The notes under the pieces: model-generated
Database searches by the model: none
The model's input: the letters and a program-made list of their open reading frames with translations, nothing else
Told to the model about the DNA's origin: nothing
Origin: Vibrio splendidus
GTDB taxonomy: Bacteria; Pseudomonadota; Gammaproteobacteria; Enterobacterales; Vibrionaceae
NCBI RefSeq assembly: GCF_002873455.1
Contig: NZ_MCUN01000010.1
Span: 124,001 to 188,000 of the forward strand
Direction of reading: 5' to 3'
DNA length: 64,000 bases
In this document: one piece after another, positions 1-7,993 of the stretch
Layout: each line of letters opens with the position of its first letter
Position numbering within the stretch: position 1 is the first letter of the stretch
Position numbers and translations under genes: made by a program

Positions 1-535
1 TCGCACCAACATGGATGTAAGCACCACGACCACTGAACACTTGAGTTAGGCCATATGTTGCAGCGACGAGCAGCACAAACAGCACAACACCAAGCAACAC
101 AGGCGTTTTACCTAATGGCGAGTCACACAGCAAGTCGTAGATAAACCAACCAGCAACGAATGAACCAATACCAATCGCGATTGCCGTTGTTGAATCAAGG
201 CCAGAGCCCGGTGCAATCAGGTAAATCTCAGCGTTGAGGTAGTAAACCACACCCAGTAGGCACACACCGGTGATCCACGTGAAGTAGGCTTCCCATTTGA
301 ACCAGTGCAGATGTTCTGGCATTTCTGGTGGCGCAAGTTTGTACTTCTCTAGGTGATAAATACCACCGCCATGAATTGCCCATAAGTCGCCTGAAAGGCC
401 CGTTTTTGGGTTTACTCGGTTAAGGTTGTTCTCTAACCAAACAAAGTAAAATGATGCGCCTATCCACGCAACACCAACAATCATGTGAGCCCAGCGTATT
501 GCTAAATTCAACCATTCTGTAATATGCGGATCCAT
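1..535 (-). CDS. puuD: Urate oxidase PuuD, N-terminal part (cut by window edge)
   Basis: Membrane-bound urate oxidase (urate hydroxylase), which oxidises urate to 5-hydroxyisourate. Only the first 178 codons are inside the window; the gene runs off the left edge. The start ATG at 533-535 has an AGGAG six bases upstream. The protein begins MDPHITEWLNLAIRWAHMI and continues with the family's conserved stretches around GVAWIGASFYFVW and GDLWAIHGGGIY, followed by hydrophobic helices. Family members have about eight membrane helices and a C-terminal cytochrome c domain; that domain would lie outside the window. It is the last visible gene of the leftward operon puuE-uraD-alc-allA-puuD and starts 14 bp after allA. 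The family assignment is secure; completeness cannot be judged. Confidence 0.9.
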   Translation of the reverse strand, partial: MDPHITEWLNLAIRWAHMIVGVAWIGASFYFVWLENNLNRVNPKTGLSGDLWAIHGGGIYHLEKYKLAPPEMPEHLHWFKWEAYFTWITGVCLLGVVYYLNAEIYLIAPGSGLDSTTAIAIGIGSFVAGWFIYDLLCDSPLGKTPVLLGVVLFVLLVAATYGLTQVFSGRGAYIHVGA

Positions 536-549
536 AATAAACTCCTGTA

Positions 550-1110
550 TCACAACGCTTTAGCTAAGCGTTGCTCTTCCTTGTTGTTTTCCGTTGGCAA
601 ATCTTCCAAATGCAATTCTACTCGGTCGCTGTCGAAATAAACTTCATCACAGTTGTGCCCTTCGCCGCCTCTATCGACAATCAAGAACTGGTCTTGATCG
701 GTGAGTACGAGAACTGGGTGATGCCACACCCCTTTGTGATAGTTCACTCCTTGACGGCCGTTGCTCAAGAAAGCTCGACTATTGGCTAATGTTGGATCGT
801 CGCCTTTTGGCGCAACAACAATTAAATAGGGTTGACCAAGTAATGGAATGAATGCCTGAGAGCCAAGTGGATGACGCTCTAACATTTTGATGGTCAGTGG
901 GTAGCTCAACGGTGTGGCTTGGAAGATGCTAATGATCGCTTCTCCGTCTTCGTCTTGCACATCCGTTGTCGCTAGCTTGTGGTAGCGACGTGTTGATCCA
1001 CTGTTGATCATGAAGAAATCACTATTATCGGACTCGATAACATCACCAAACTCTGCAAAAGCCTGCTTGGTTAACGGTTCGATGGATAAACGACGTATTC
1101 CATTACTCAT
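550..1110 (-). CDS. allA: Ureidoglycolate lyase AllA
   Basis: Cytosolic enzyme splitting ureidoglycolate into glyoxylate and urea, the last step of the allantoate branch. The 186-residue length fits the AllA family, and the cupin-like core with YHKGVWHHPVLVL matches the conserved histidine-containing stretch of AllA. An ATG six bases further upstream (1114-1116) touches its AAGGA with one base of spacing; the ATG at 1108-1110 has seven bases of spacing and is preferred. The gene lies between alc (14 bp upstream) and puuD (14 bp downstream), so it is surely co-transcribed. The glyoxylate produced is the substrate for the gcl and malate synthase genes about 25 kb away in this window. Confidence 0.92.
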   Translation of the reverse strand: MSNGIRRLSIEPLTKQAFAEFGDVIESDNSDFFMINSGSTRRYHKLATTDVQDEDGEAIISIFQATPLSYPLTIKMLERHPLGSQAFIPLLGQPYLIVVAPKGDDPTLANSRAFLSNGRQGVNYHKGVWHHPVLVLTDQDQFLIVDRGGEGHNCDEVYFDSDRVELHLEDLPTENNKEEQRLAKAL

Positions 1111-1124
1111 ACTCATTTCCTTAC

Positions 1125-2111
1125 CTATTTCGCTTTCGTACCAAACAGACGCAAACGGCTGATACCGCCATCTGGGAATATGTTTGCACGTACGTGGGTA
1201 ATCGCACCAAGGTCGTTAACCTCAGAAATGAATTCGTGAATTTCGTGCGCTTGCAGCTTTTGTGCTGGCAACAGTTCACGCCAGAATAGGCTTTGTGTTT
1301 CTACTTGGTCGTCGGTACCGCCTTTAACGTAAGCCGCTTGAATTGAGCAGCTGTCTGGGTAGTTACCTTTGAAGTGGGCTGTATCAACAACGATGCGTTC
1401 GATGCTGCCTGGGTGGCCTAGTGCCACAATTACCCAGTCGTTACCCGGTGTACGACGACGTGCTGTTTCCCAGCCATCACCCATGTTTTCACCGCGGCCT
1501 GGGCCTAAGATGTTGGCTTTGTTGCCGTAGTGCTCATCGCTACATGCCAATGCTCGGCCACCGTGTTCAACCGATGCTAGGTCAACTTGTTGCTGAGAAT
1601 CTATTGCTTCCCAATCGACACTTGGTCGGCCATAAACACGTAAGCGCGCGACACCGCCGTCTGGGTAAATGTTCAAACGTAGGTGCGTAAAGACTTGGTC
1701 ACTTTCGATTGCTTCAAGATGATGATGATCACCTTGTAGTGCCATTGAAGGCAGAATTTCTTGCCACTCTGTTGAATCAGTTGGTTCACCTTGTGGTGAA
1801 TAACACGCGTCAATTGATGCCGAAGGTGGGAAGTTACCGGTGAAGAATGAGGTATCAATATCAACGCCAGCAATAGTGCCAGCTAGGCCAAGGCGAACGA
1901 CACAGTAGTCGTAACCTTCACCACGTTTACGTCTGCTTTCCCAACCGTCCATCCACTTGCCGTTATCGTCGTATAAGTCGTCTTTCCACTCTGGCGCTGC
2001 GTGGCTGAGTAGACGGCTTTTATCCGCGAAAAAATCGTCGGTTGCGAAGATAGCTTCTGCGCCGAGTTTTTCGTCTGCAAGGTTTATGTATTGTTCAAAT
2101 GTTTGGGTCAT
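1125..2111 (-). CDS. alc: Allantoicase
   Basis: Hydrolyses allantoate to ureidoglycolate and urea. The 328 residues consist of two tandem jelly-roll allantoicase repeats: residues about 20-165 (with GWESRRKR and [18 protein letters not shown]) and about 185-325 (with GWETARRR and [18 protein letters not shown]). The internal duplication and the 'DGG(V/I)xRLR' motifs are diagnostic of the family. It is in the middle of the leftward purine operon between uraD and allA. A 183-bp gap separates it from uraD and contains a 15-bp tandem repeat, so an additional promoter or mRNA-processing site is possible there. Confidence 0.95.
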   Translation of the reverse strand: MTQTFEQYINLADEKLGAEAIFATDDFFADKSRLLSHAAPEWKDDLYDDNGKWMDGWESRRKRGEGYDYCVVRLGLAGTIAGVDIDTSFFTGNFPPSASIDACYSPQGEPTDSTEWQEILPSMALQGDHHHLEAIESDQVFTHLRLNIYPDGGVARLRVYGRPSVDWEAIDSQQQVDLASVEHGGRALACSDEHYGNKANILGPGRGENMGDGWETARRRTPGNDWVIVALGHPGSIERIVVDTAHFKGNYPDSCSIQAAYVKGGTDDQVETQSLFWRELLPAQKLQAHEIHEFISEVNDLGAITHVRANIFPDGGISRLRLFGTKAK

Positions 2112-2186
2112 GTCCGTGTAATCCTATCCAATTAATCAAGTAATAATAAAATGAGAACTTAGTGGCTTATGCTTTATTCAATAAGG

Positions 2187-2246
2187 CTTTGATAAACAAG
2201 CCTTCGATAAATCAAGCTCTAATAAGCAGCGCTCTGATAAACAAAG
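2187..2246. repeat. Four 15-bp degenerate tandem repeats between uraD and alc
   Basis: Four units of exactly 15 bp, each with a GATAA or AATAA core (starting at 2191, 2206, 2221 and 2236). Typical units are CTTTGATAAACAAGC and CTCTGATAAACAAAG. The repeat lies in the 183-bp gap between uraD and alc inside the operon. A similar 15-bp, TTGATAAAGCTC-like array is in the coding sequence at 63528-63587. No function is known to me. Confidence 0.75.
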
Positions 2247-2294
2247 CTCTTAGCGCACTAAGACTGGGCTGAGATAGCTGTTAACTCCGTTAAC

Positions 2295-2810
2295 TTACAT
2301 ATCCCAGAGACGAAACATCGCGATCTTGTTGATCTCTCGAATCGCCGTAGCAAACTCAGTTTCACTATCATTTCCTAATCGCATCTCGAACGACTCAAGA
2401 ATTTGGTAACGATTGGCTCCCTTTACCGCCATGATAAAAGGGAAATTGAAGCGACTTTTGTAGCTGTTGTTGTAAGAAGTGAATTTTTCAAATTCTTCGG
2501 CGCTGCACTGGTCGATGCCCGCCCCCGCTTGTTCTTTGGTCGACGACTCGGTGAGTTCGCCGTTTACTGCAGCTCGACCGGCTAAATCCGGGTGAGCATT
2601 GATCAAAGCCAACTGTTTGCCTTGGTCTGCACTTAACAAGGTTGATGCCATCTTCAGATGAAGATTCTCGATATGATCATCTTCGGCATTCAAACCTTGG
2701 TCATACACCACTTCTGCAACCCACGGGCTGTATTCGTAAACATCAGCAAAGTGAGCGACAAAGGTATCGCGGTCCATGGTTGTTGGTTGGCATGATCGAA
2801 ATTCAGTCAC
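2295..2810 (-). CDS. uraD: 2-oxo-4-hydroxy-4-carboxy-5-ureidoimidazoline (OHCU) decarboxylase UraD
   Basis: Third enzyme after urate oxidation: decarboxylates OHCU to S-allantoin. The sequence has the family's markers: SPWVAE near residue 26, INAHPDLAG, EQAGAGID and FPFIMAVKG. I place the start at GTG 2808-2810, which has a strong AAGGAGG six bases upstream (2817-2823) and gives 171 residues, the normal family size. Earlier in-frame starts would overlap puuE and lack a ribosome site. The gene begins 22 bp after the puuE stop, so the two are translationally close in one operon. Confidence 0.93.
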   Translation of the reverse strand: MTEFRSCQPTTMDRDTFVAHFADVYEYSPWVAEVVYDQGLNAEDDHIENLHLKMASTLLSADQGKQLALINAHPDLAGRAAVNGELTESSTKEQAGAGIDQCSAEEFEKFTSYNNSYKSRFNFPFIMAVKGANRYQILESFEMRLGNDSETEFATAIREINKIAMFRLWDM

Positions 2811-2832
2811 GTTAAGCCTCCTTGCTTCACTG

Positions 2833-3771
2833 CTACTTTTGCTGTTGATGATTAGCGTTATTTGGTTGATATGGATGATGTTGGTGCCAATGGTTAGCAA
2901 TATCGATTCGACGACACAACCACACGCTGTCGTGCTCTTTGACGTAATCGAGGAAACGTCTTAAGGCAGCAATACGACCGGGGCGACCAATCAAACGACA
3001 GTGAAGCCCAACCGACATCATTTTCGGTGCGGTTTCGCCTTCCATATACAGGGTGTCAAACGTGTCTTTTAGATACTGGAAGAACTGCTCACCCGAGTTG
3101 AAGCCTTGCGCGGTTGAAAAACGCATGTCGTTCACATCGAGAGTGTATGGGATCACCAGTTGCGGATAACCAGTCTCGGTGTGCCAATAAGGCAGGTCAT
3201 CATCGTAGGCATCTGAGTCGTAAAGAAAACCGCCCTCTTCTGCAACCAAACGACGCGTATTTGGCCCCGTTCGACCTGTGTACCAACCTTGCGGGCGCTG
3301 ACCCGTCACTTGTTGGATGATCTCAATCGCTTTGGTCATGTGGTCGCGCTCTTCAGACTCATCAATGTATTGATAGTCGATCCAGCGATAACCGTGGCTA
3401 CAAATTTCATGCCCGGCTTCGACCATGGCCTTGGCAGCGTCTGGATGACGCTCAATCGCCATTGCGACAGCAAAGACGGTCAGTGGGATTTCATATTCAT
3501 CGAACAAGCGAAGAACACGCCATACACCCGCACGGCTACCATATTCATAAATGGATTCCATGCTCATGTGACGTTCGCCTTTGATCGGTTGTGCTGACGG
3601 GATCTCTGAAAGAAAGGCTTCAGACTCGTCGTCTCCATGTAACAAACAACGCTCACCGCCCTCTTCATAGTTCAATACAAAAGAAACCGCGACGCGCGCA
3701 TTACCTGGCCATTGAGGGTTTGGAGGGTTAGCTCCGTAACCGATCAAATTTCTTGAATAATCCTTATTCAT
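2833..3771 (-). CDS. puuE: Allantoinase PuuE (polysaccharide-deacetylase fold)
   Basis: Metal-independent-type allantoinase that opens allantoin to allantoate. It belongs to the polysaccharide-deacetylase/PuuE family rather than the cyclic amidohydrolase (AllB) family. The 312 residues begin MNKDYSRNLIGYGANPP and contain the PuuE markers VAVSFVLNYEEGGE, EICSHGYRWIDYQ, RTGPNTRRLV and the C-terminal VGLHCRLIGRPGR. An AGGAG seven bases upstream supports the start. It is the first gene of the leftward operon and diverges from uraH over a 411-bp regulatory region. The C-terminus is histidine/glutamine-rich. Confidence 0.94.
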   Translation of the reverse strand: MNKDYSRNLIGYGANPPNPQWPGNARVAVSFVLNYEEGGERCLLHGDDESEAFLSEIPSAQPIKGERHMSMESIYEYGSRAGVWRVLRLFDEYEIPLTVFAVAMAIERHPDAAKAMVEAGHEICSHGYRWIDYQYIDESEERDHMTKAIEIIQQVTGQRPQGWYTGRTGPNTRRLVAEEGGFLYDSDAYDDDLPYWHTETGYPQLVIPYTLDVNDMRFSTAQGFNSGEQFFQYLKDTFDTLYMEGETAPKMMSVGLHCRLIGRPGRIAALRRFLDYVKEHDSVWLCRRIDIANHWHQHHPYQPNNANHQQQK

Positions 3772-3881
3772 CCAAGTACTCCTAACATAAGTGGTTGGCT
3801 TAGCCGCTCGTTAAGTGAGTCACCGGATGATTCAATCAAATGGATTCTCAATAAACAGAGCAACCTTACCCCTGTACATTT

Positions 3882-3893
3882 ATTGTATACAAT
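3882..3893. promoter_or_regulatory. Palindrome ATTGTATACAAT (putative operator)
   Basis: Perfect 12-bp palindrome. Its core TTGYATACAA recurs upstream of gcl (27904-27913) and of aceB (28158-28167), so it is a candidate shared operator for purine and glyoxylate genes. The binding protein is unknown. Confidence 0.55.
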
Positions 3894-3897
3894 TATT

Positions 3898-3915
3898 TAT
3901 CTCAATGTAAAGATT
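3898..3915. promoter_or_regulatory. UrtR/MarR-type operator-like site
   Basis: TATCTCAATGTAAAGATT, 15 of 18 identical to the near-palindrome TATCTTAACGTAAAGATA found between the MarR gene and the EamA exporter (31049-31066). It lies only 4 bp from the 3882-3893 palindrome in the puuE/uraH divergent region. Confidence 0.5.
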
Positions 3916-4067
3916 TTGTTATTCAAGTTAAATTTGCGCACTATATTCATTTAAAAACAATGATTTAACAAAATTAAAACTCACTAAAAAACGATAACCA
4001 AGATCTATAAATCCAAAAAAAACGACACAATGGTTAACATTTTTCCAACAATTTGCTTTACTAATTG

Positions 4068-4082
4068 TGTACAGTTCGTACA
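4068..4082. promoter_or_regulatory. Inverted repeat TGTAC-N5-GTACA upstream of uraH
   Basis: Perfect 5-bp arms with a 5-bp spacer, about 100 bp before uraH. The left half overlaps ATTGTGTACAGT (4064-4075), a two-mismatch version of the ATTGTATACAAT palindrome. Possible operator. Confidence 0.35.
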
Positions 4083-4182
4083 TAGTTAGTGATAACAAAG
4101 TGACCAGTTGCATTCTTTGCAAGGTCGAAGCAGACAGATAAACCACGGAACAGAGGAGCGCTAAAAGCGCTATTAAAGGACT

Positions 4183-4536
4183 ATGGGAAGATTAACAACA
4201 CACGTATTAGACACGACTCACGGCTTACCGGGTGCAGAGATCAAGGTAGAGCTTTATAAGGTCAATGAAGACTCAACAGAAAAGCTGGCGACGGTAATCA
4301 CTAACTCCGATGGCCGAACCGATGCGCCCATTCTGGCAGGGAATGATTTCCGACCGGGGAAATATCAATTGGTGTTCTACGTTGCGGATTACTACAAAAG
4401 CAAAGGTGTGGAATTGGATGGTGTGCCTTTCCTAGACGATGTTGTTATTCGCTTTGGTCTAGATGATCCAGACGCGCATTATCACGTTCCTCTTCTCGTC
4501 TCGCCTTACAGTTTCTCAACCTATCGGGGCAGTTAG
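4183..4536 (+). CDS. uraH: 5-hydroxyisourate hydrolase (transthyretin-like)
   Basis: Hydrolyses 5-hydroxyisourate, the product of urate oxidase, to OHCU. The 117 residues match the small transthyretin-related family: N-terminal LTTHVLDTTHG (His7), Arg45 in NSDGRTD, His99/His101 in AHYHVPLL, and the signature C-terminal YRGS at residues 114-117. No signal peptide is visible, so the enzyme is cytosolic. The start fits the family N-terminus (MGRLTTHVLD) although the AAGGA is only two bases from the ATG, which may mean weak initiation. It diverges from puuE and is followed by a permease after 247 bp. Confidence 0.95.
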   Translation: MGRLTTHVLDTTHGLPGAEIKVELYKVNEDSTEKLATVITNSDGRTDAPILAGNDFRPGKYQLVFYVADYYKSKGVELDGVPFLDDVVIRFGLDDPDAHYHVPLLVSPYSFSTYRGS

Positions 4537-4641
4537 TCCCTTGTCCTAGCACTTAGAACTAGGCTCAACCGTCGAATAATAAACAGATTCACGTGTACAT
4601 CCCAAAGGGTGTGCACTCACTAAACACGCTCATATAAAAAT

Positions 4642-4659
4642 ACTAACAACGTTGTTAGT
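4642..4659. promoter_or_regulatory. 18-bp perfect palindrome ACTAACAACGTTGTTAGT
   Basis: Perfect 18-bp inverted repeat centred on ACGT, 125 bp before the NCS2 permease start. A central CG is typical of LacI-family operators. No T-run follows, so it does not look like a terminator. Candidate operator for the permease. Confidence 0.45.
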
Positions 4660-4783
4660 TAGAAAGTTGATGACTAAACAACTGATAGCTAAAGAAATAA
4701 CGGCTAGGGAACAACTTAAAAACTCAATATTGAAATCTCGCTGTATTCAATAAATGGATCACAACATAAAAGGACTTGCTGAC

Positions 4784-6127
4784 ATGAGTGAGAGTAAAAC
4801 AGAAATACTCAACCAAGACGCGAATAACGGAATTTTAGAGAAACTCTTTAAAATTAAGGCCCACGGAAGCAGCGTGAAAGATGAATTAATGGGGGGTGTG
4901 ACTACCTTCGCCACTATGGCTTACATCATCTTCGTTAACCCACAAATTATGGCTGCGTCAGGCATGGATACAGGAGCGGTATTTGTCGCGACTTGTATTG
5001 GTGCTGCGATCGGTTGTTTGTTAATGGGGTTATTTGCGAACTGGCCTGTCGGTCTTGCACCGGGCATGGGCTTGAATGCCTTCTTCTCGTTCACGGTAGT
5101 AAGCGAAATGGGCTACACCTGGGAAGTGGCGTTGGGTGCGGTGTTTATCTCCGGCATCTTGTTCGTTGGGATGAGTTTCTACAAAGTCCGCCAATGGATC
5201 ATTGAAAGTATTCCGGTGAGTCTTCGTTATGCCATGACAGCGGGTGTTGGCCTATTCTTAGGTCTAATTGGCCTTAAAACAGCGGGCATTGTCGTCGAAA
5301 ACCCAGCGACTTTGGTTTCTTTAGGGGATTTCACTAAACCTGAAGCTCTACTGGCCGCTATCGCCTTCTTGATCATCGCGGTACTCAGTGAGCGTAAAAT
5401 ATTTGGTGCAGTGTTAATCGGAATTTTGAGTGTGACTCTGGTCGGCATGATGCTTGGTTTAGTGCATTACAACGGCTTCTTCGCTGCTCCACCAAGTTTA
5501 GCGCCTACGTTCCTTAAAATGGACATTATGGGTGCGCTTGATGTTTCGATGATCAGCGTTATCTTGGCTTTCCTTTTCGTCAACATGTTCGATACCGCAG
5601 GTACTTTGATGGGCGTGGCTGAGCGTGCAAATCTGACGAACCCTGAAACAGGCAAGATCGAAGGTCTGAGCAAAGCGCTGAAAGCCGACAGTATCTCAAG
5701 CGTGGCAGGTGCGTGTATGGGTTGTCCGCCAGTCACCAGTTACGTAGAAAGTGCCGCAGGCGTTGCAGCAGGTGCGCGAACTGGCCTATCTGCGATTGTG
5801 GTTGGCGTGTTGTTCTTAGCGGCGATTTTTCTATCGCCACTTGCAGGCATGATCCCCGCTTACGCAACCTCTGGTGCGCTGATTTACGTAGCGTTCGTAA
5901 TGATGAGCAGCATGCAACACGTAGACTGGAAAGACTTCACCAACGGTGCACCCGCAGCCATTACGGCACTAATGATGCCACTGACGTTCTCTATCGCGAA
6001 TGGTATCGGCCTGGGTTTCATTACCTACACAGTGCTTAAGCTGGCGACAGGTAAAACAAAAGACGTCTCAATTTCGATGTACTTCCTAGCGGCTATCTTC
6101 ATCGCCAAGCTAGTGTTCATCGGTTAA
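4784..6127 (+). CDS. NCS2-family purine permease (AzgA/adenine-guanine-hypoxanthine type)
   Basis: Inner-membrane purine:proton symporter of the AzgA-like branch of NCS2; 447 residues. Markers are GVTTFATMAYIIFVNP near the N-terminus, GLAPGMGLNAFF, FLFVNMFDTAGTLMGVAERA and CPPVTSYVESAAGVAAGARTG, all typical of AzgA/GhxP-type transporters. I prefer ATG 4784 because AAAGGA sits ten bases upstream; an in-frame ATG at 4754 has no ribosome site. Substrate is likely hypoxanthine, guanine or adenine, but the exact base cannot be read from sequence. Its place in the urate-degradation block fits purine import. An 18-bp palindrome lies upstream. Confidence 0.88.
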   Translation: MSESKTEILNQDANNGILEKLFKIKAHGSSVKDELMGGVTTFATMAYIIFVNPQIMAASGMDTGAVFVATCIGAAIGCLLMGLFANWPVGLAPGMGLNAFFSFTVVSEMGYTWEVALGAVFISGILFVGMSFYKVRQWIIESIPVSLRYAMTAGVGLFLGLIGLKTAGIVVENPATLVSLGDFTKPEALLAAIAFLIIAVLSERKIFGAVLIGILSVTLVGMMLGLVHYNGFFAAPPSLAPTFLKMDIMGALDVSMISVILAFLFVNMFDTAGTLMGVAERANLTNPETGKIEGLSKALKADSISSVAGACMGCPPVTSYVESAAGVAAGARTGLSAIVVGVLFLAAIFLSPLAGMIPAYATSGALIYVAFVMMSSMQHVDWKDFTNGAPAAITALMMPLTFSIANGIGLGFITYTVLKLATGKTKDVSISMYFLAAIFIAKLVFIG

Positions 6128-6186
6128 TCAGCCATTCAATACCGCTAGATCATGGTGGTTTGGCTCAACAACGAGCTAAGCCATCA

Positions 6187-6209
6187 TCGTTAATTGTCAC
6201 AATTAACGA
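6187..6209. promoter_or_regulatory. Inverted repeat between the two permease genes
   Basis: Ten-base arms TCGTTAATTG and CAATTAACGA separated by TCA. There is no following T-run on the plus strand beyond a weak ATTTTT some ten bases later. It could be an operator or a weak terminator of the first permease gene. Confidence 0.4.
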
Positions 6210-6367
6210 ACAACATGATTTTTAAGAAAGCTAATAGTACTAATTCGTGGAGAGCAAATGCCCTCTGCCGCTTTAGTGCACCTTTTTTATGACCCTACGC
6301 AGTTTGTAGAAGTCATTATTTGACCGCCATTCGCCTGTAAATGGAAAAGCAGGCAGAGGAATATCAA

Positions 6368-7819
6368 ATGAAACTTCTGTACACCTTAAATGAAAGACCG
6401 CCTCACGGCTTAACCCTTCTACTCGCATTGCAACATATGCTCGCCTCGATTGGTGGCATCGTTGCAGTCCCCCTTATTGTTGGCGCTTCCATTGGCCTAC
6501 CTAACACAGAGATCGTCTCACTGATCAATGCTGCGCTACTGGCTTCAGGTATTGTGACTGTCGCTCAATGTCTTGGCTTTGGTCCTATTGGTATTCGACT
6601 GCCCGTTGTGATGGGTTCGAGCTTTGCCTTTTTGGGCGTCGCCATTTCAATCGGCAACGAAGGCGGTGTCGCCGCGATCATGGGCTCGGCGCTTATCGGC
6701 TCGTTCGTGGTGATTGGTGCCAGTTTCTATATGGACAAGGTTAGGAAACTGTTCCCTACCGTGGTAAGTGGTGTGGTGGTTACCCTAATCGGCTTAACCA
6801 TTTTACCCGTTGCCATGAATTGGGTCGGAGACTCTCCTGCCAATACTGAACAATTCGCTACACTACCAAAGCTGTTTCTAGCACTGATCTCTTTGGGGAT
6901 TGTGGTGGGCGTATCGGTTTACTGTAAAGGCGCAGTTGCCGCTTCGGCCATCGTGATTGGTTTAGCGGGCGGCTACATTGTGGCGCTATCGCTCGGCATG
7001 GTCGACCTTGAGCAAATCAGCTCTGCCGCTTGGATAGGTGGTCCTGAACCCTTCAAATACGGCTTTACCTTTTCTGCGAGTGCCATCATCAGTATGAGTT
7101 TGGTGTACATCGTGGTTATCGCCGAAGCAACGGGTGACTTCATGGCTCTGGGTAACAACTGCCAAACCCAAGTCAGCGGTAAAGATCTAAAACGCGGTCT
7201 GCTGGGCGATGGCCTTGGCAGTACCTTATCTTCAATTTTAACGGCAATGCCATTGGCGTCATTCAGCCAAAACGTCGGCATTGTAGGCATCACAGGTGTA
7301 GCAAGCCGTTACGTAGTGGCTGCAACCGGTGGTTTGCTAATTTTAGGAGGTTTATTCCCGAAATTAGCCGCTATTGCCGTCACAATTCCGAAACCTGTTC
7401 TAGGTGGTGTAGGTTTCGTGATGTTCGGTATGATTGCTTACGCGGGTATCCGCATGTTGATCAAAGCCGCAGACACTAAGCGAAATGCCTTGGTAATTTG
7501 TGTAGGTTTGGCGTCTGGCTTGGCCGTAACTTTCGAACCAAGACTGCTACAACACTTACCGCATGATTTGGCGAATTTCCTTCACTCTGGCATTACCACG
7601 GGCACCATCATGACAGTTCTGCTAAACCTTGTGTTGCCGAAATCTTCACGAGCAGAAGAGCAAGAAGCGTTAGCCGAGAGCCAAGCCCAAGTTCAGCTAG
7701 AAATGAAAGAACAGGCTGAAGAAGAACGACACTCAGACGAGCAATTAGAGATTCAACAAGCAAGTACAGAAGCAGATGTTCAAGCGGCTTCAGAAAACCC
7801 TGAGCCCAAAGCGAACTAG
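6368..7819 (+). CDS. NCS2-family urate/xanthine permease
   Basis: Inner-membrane nucleobase symporter of the xanthine/urate branch (UacT/XanQ/PucK-like), 483 residues from the ATG at 6368, which has GAGGA upstream (the in-frame ATG at 6341 has none). Seen motifs: LTLLLALQHMLA (TM1), GVVVTLIGLTILPVAMNW, VVIAEATGDFMALG (the conserved TM8 carboxylate), and FSQNVGIVGITGVASR, the NCS2 signature. The last 50 residues are a very hydrophilic Glu/Gln-rich cytoplasmic tail, longer than usual. Urate is the most plausible substrate given the neighbours, but xanthine cannot be excluded. Confidence 0.88.
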   Translation: MKLLYTLNERPPHGLTLLLALQHMLASIGGIVAVPLIVGASIGLPNTEIVSLINAALLASGIVTVAQCLGFGPIGIRLPVVMGSSFAFLGVAISIGNEGGVAAIMGSALIGSFVVIGASFYMDKVRKLFPTVVSGVVVTLIGLTILPVAMNWVGDSPANTEQFATLPKLFLALISLGIVVGVSVYCKGAVAASAIVIGLAGGYIVALSLGMVDLEQISSAAWIGGPEPFKYGFTFSASAIISMSLVYIVVIAEATGDFMALGNNCQTQVSGKDLKRGLLGDGLGSTLSSILTAMPLASFSQNVGIVGITGVASRYVVAATGGLLILGGLFPKLAAIAVTIPKPVLGGVGFVMFGMIAYAGIRMLIKAADTKRNALVICVGLASGLAVTFEPRLLQHLPHDLANFLHSGITTGTIMTVLLNLVLPKSSRAEEQEALAESQAQVQLEMKEQAEEERHSDEQLEIQQASTEADVQAASENPEPKAN

Positions 7820-7872
7820 CTGGTTCTCAAATTAACTGGTTCACTGACTAACGTAAAACCGATTTCCGTAGG

Positions 7873-7914
7873 ATCAGGGCTGATTAGAGCATTGAACGTT
7901 TTAACGTCCCTGAT
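7873..7914. repeat. Inverted repeat upstream of the deaminase gene
   Basis: Seven-base arms ATCAGGG and CCCTGAT separated by 28 bases, in the 174-bp gap between the urate permease and the deaminase. No T-run follows. It may be a leader structure; the function is unknown. Confidence 0.3.
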
Positions 7915-7993
7915 TCGAATTTATCTACCAACAGCAAATACCAATAAAGACCCTCTTCCCTGAAAAGGCTGAGATGGCTAAGGACTACTATGA

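Larger units (their letters stand above)
3772..4182. promoter_or_regulatory. Divergent puuE/uraH control region
   Basis: A 411-bp AT-rich gene-free stretch that must hold both divergent promoters. It contains a perfect palindrome (3882-3893), an UrtR/MarR-type operator-like site (3898-3915), a TGTAC-N5-GTACA inverted repeat (4068-4082) and a short AGCGCT-AAA-AGCGCT hairpin (4157-4171) just before the uraH ribosome site. Promoter boxes were not assigned with confidence. Confidence 0.7.

Noticed and set aside
571..789. Plus-strand open frame within allA
   Set aside because: Opposite a securely identified gene, no ribosome site, no protein resemblance.
4754..4783. Upstream ATG of the first NCS2 permease
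   Set aside because: No ribosome site; ATG 4784 has AAAGGA at suitable distance.
6241..6340. Possible purine or xanthine riboswitch before the second permease
   Set aside because: Only a weak small hairpin can be drawn; the conserved core of known purine or NMT1-type riboswitches is not visible.
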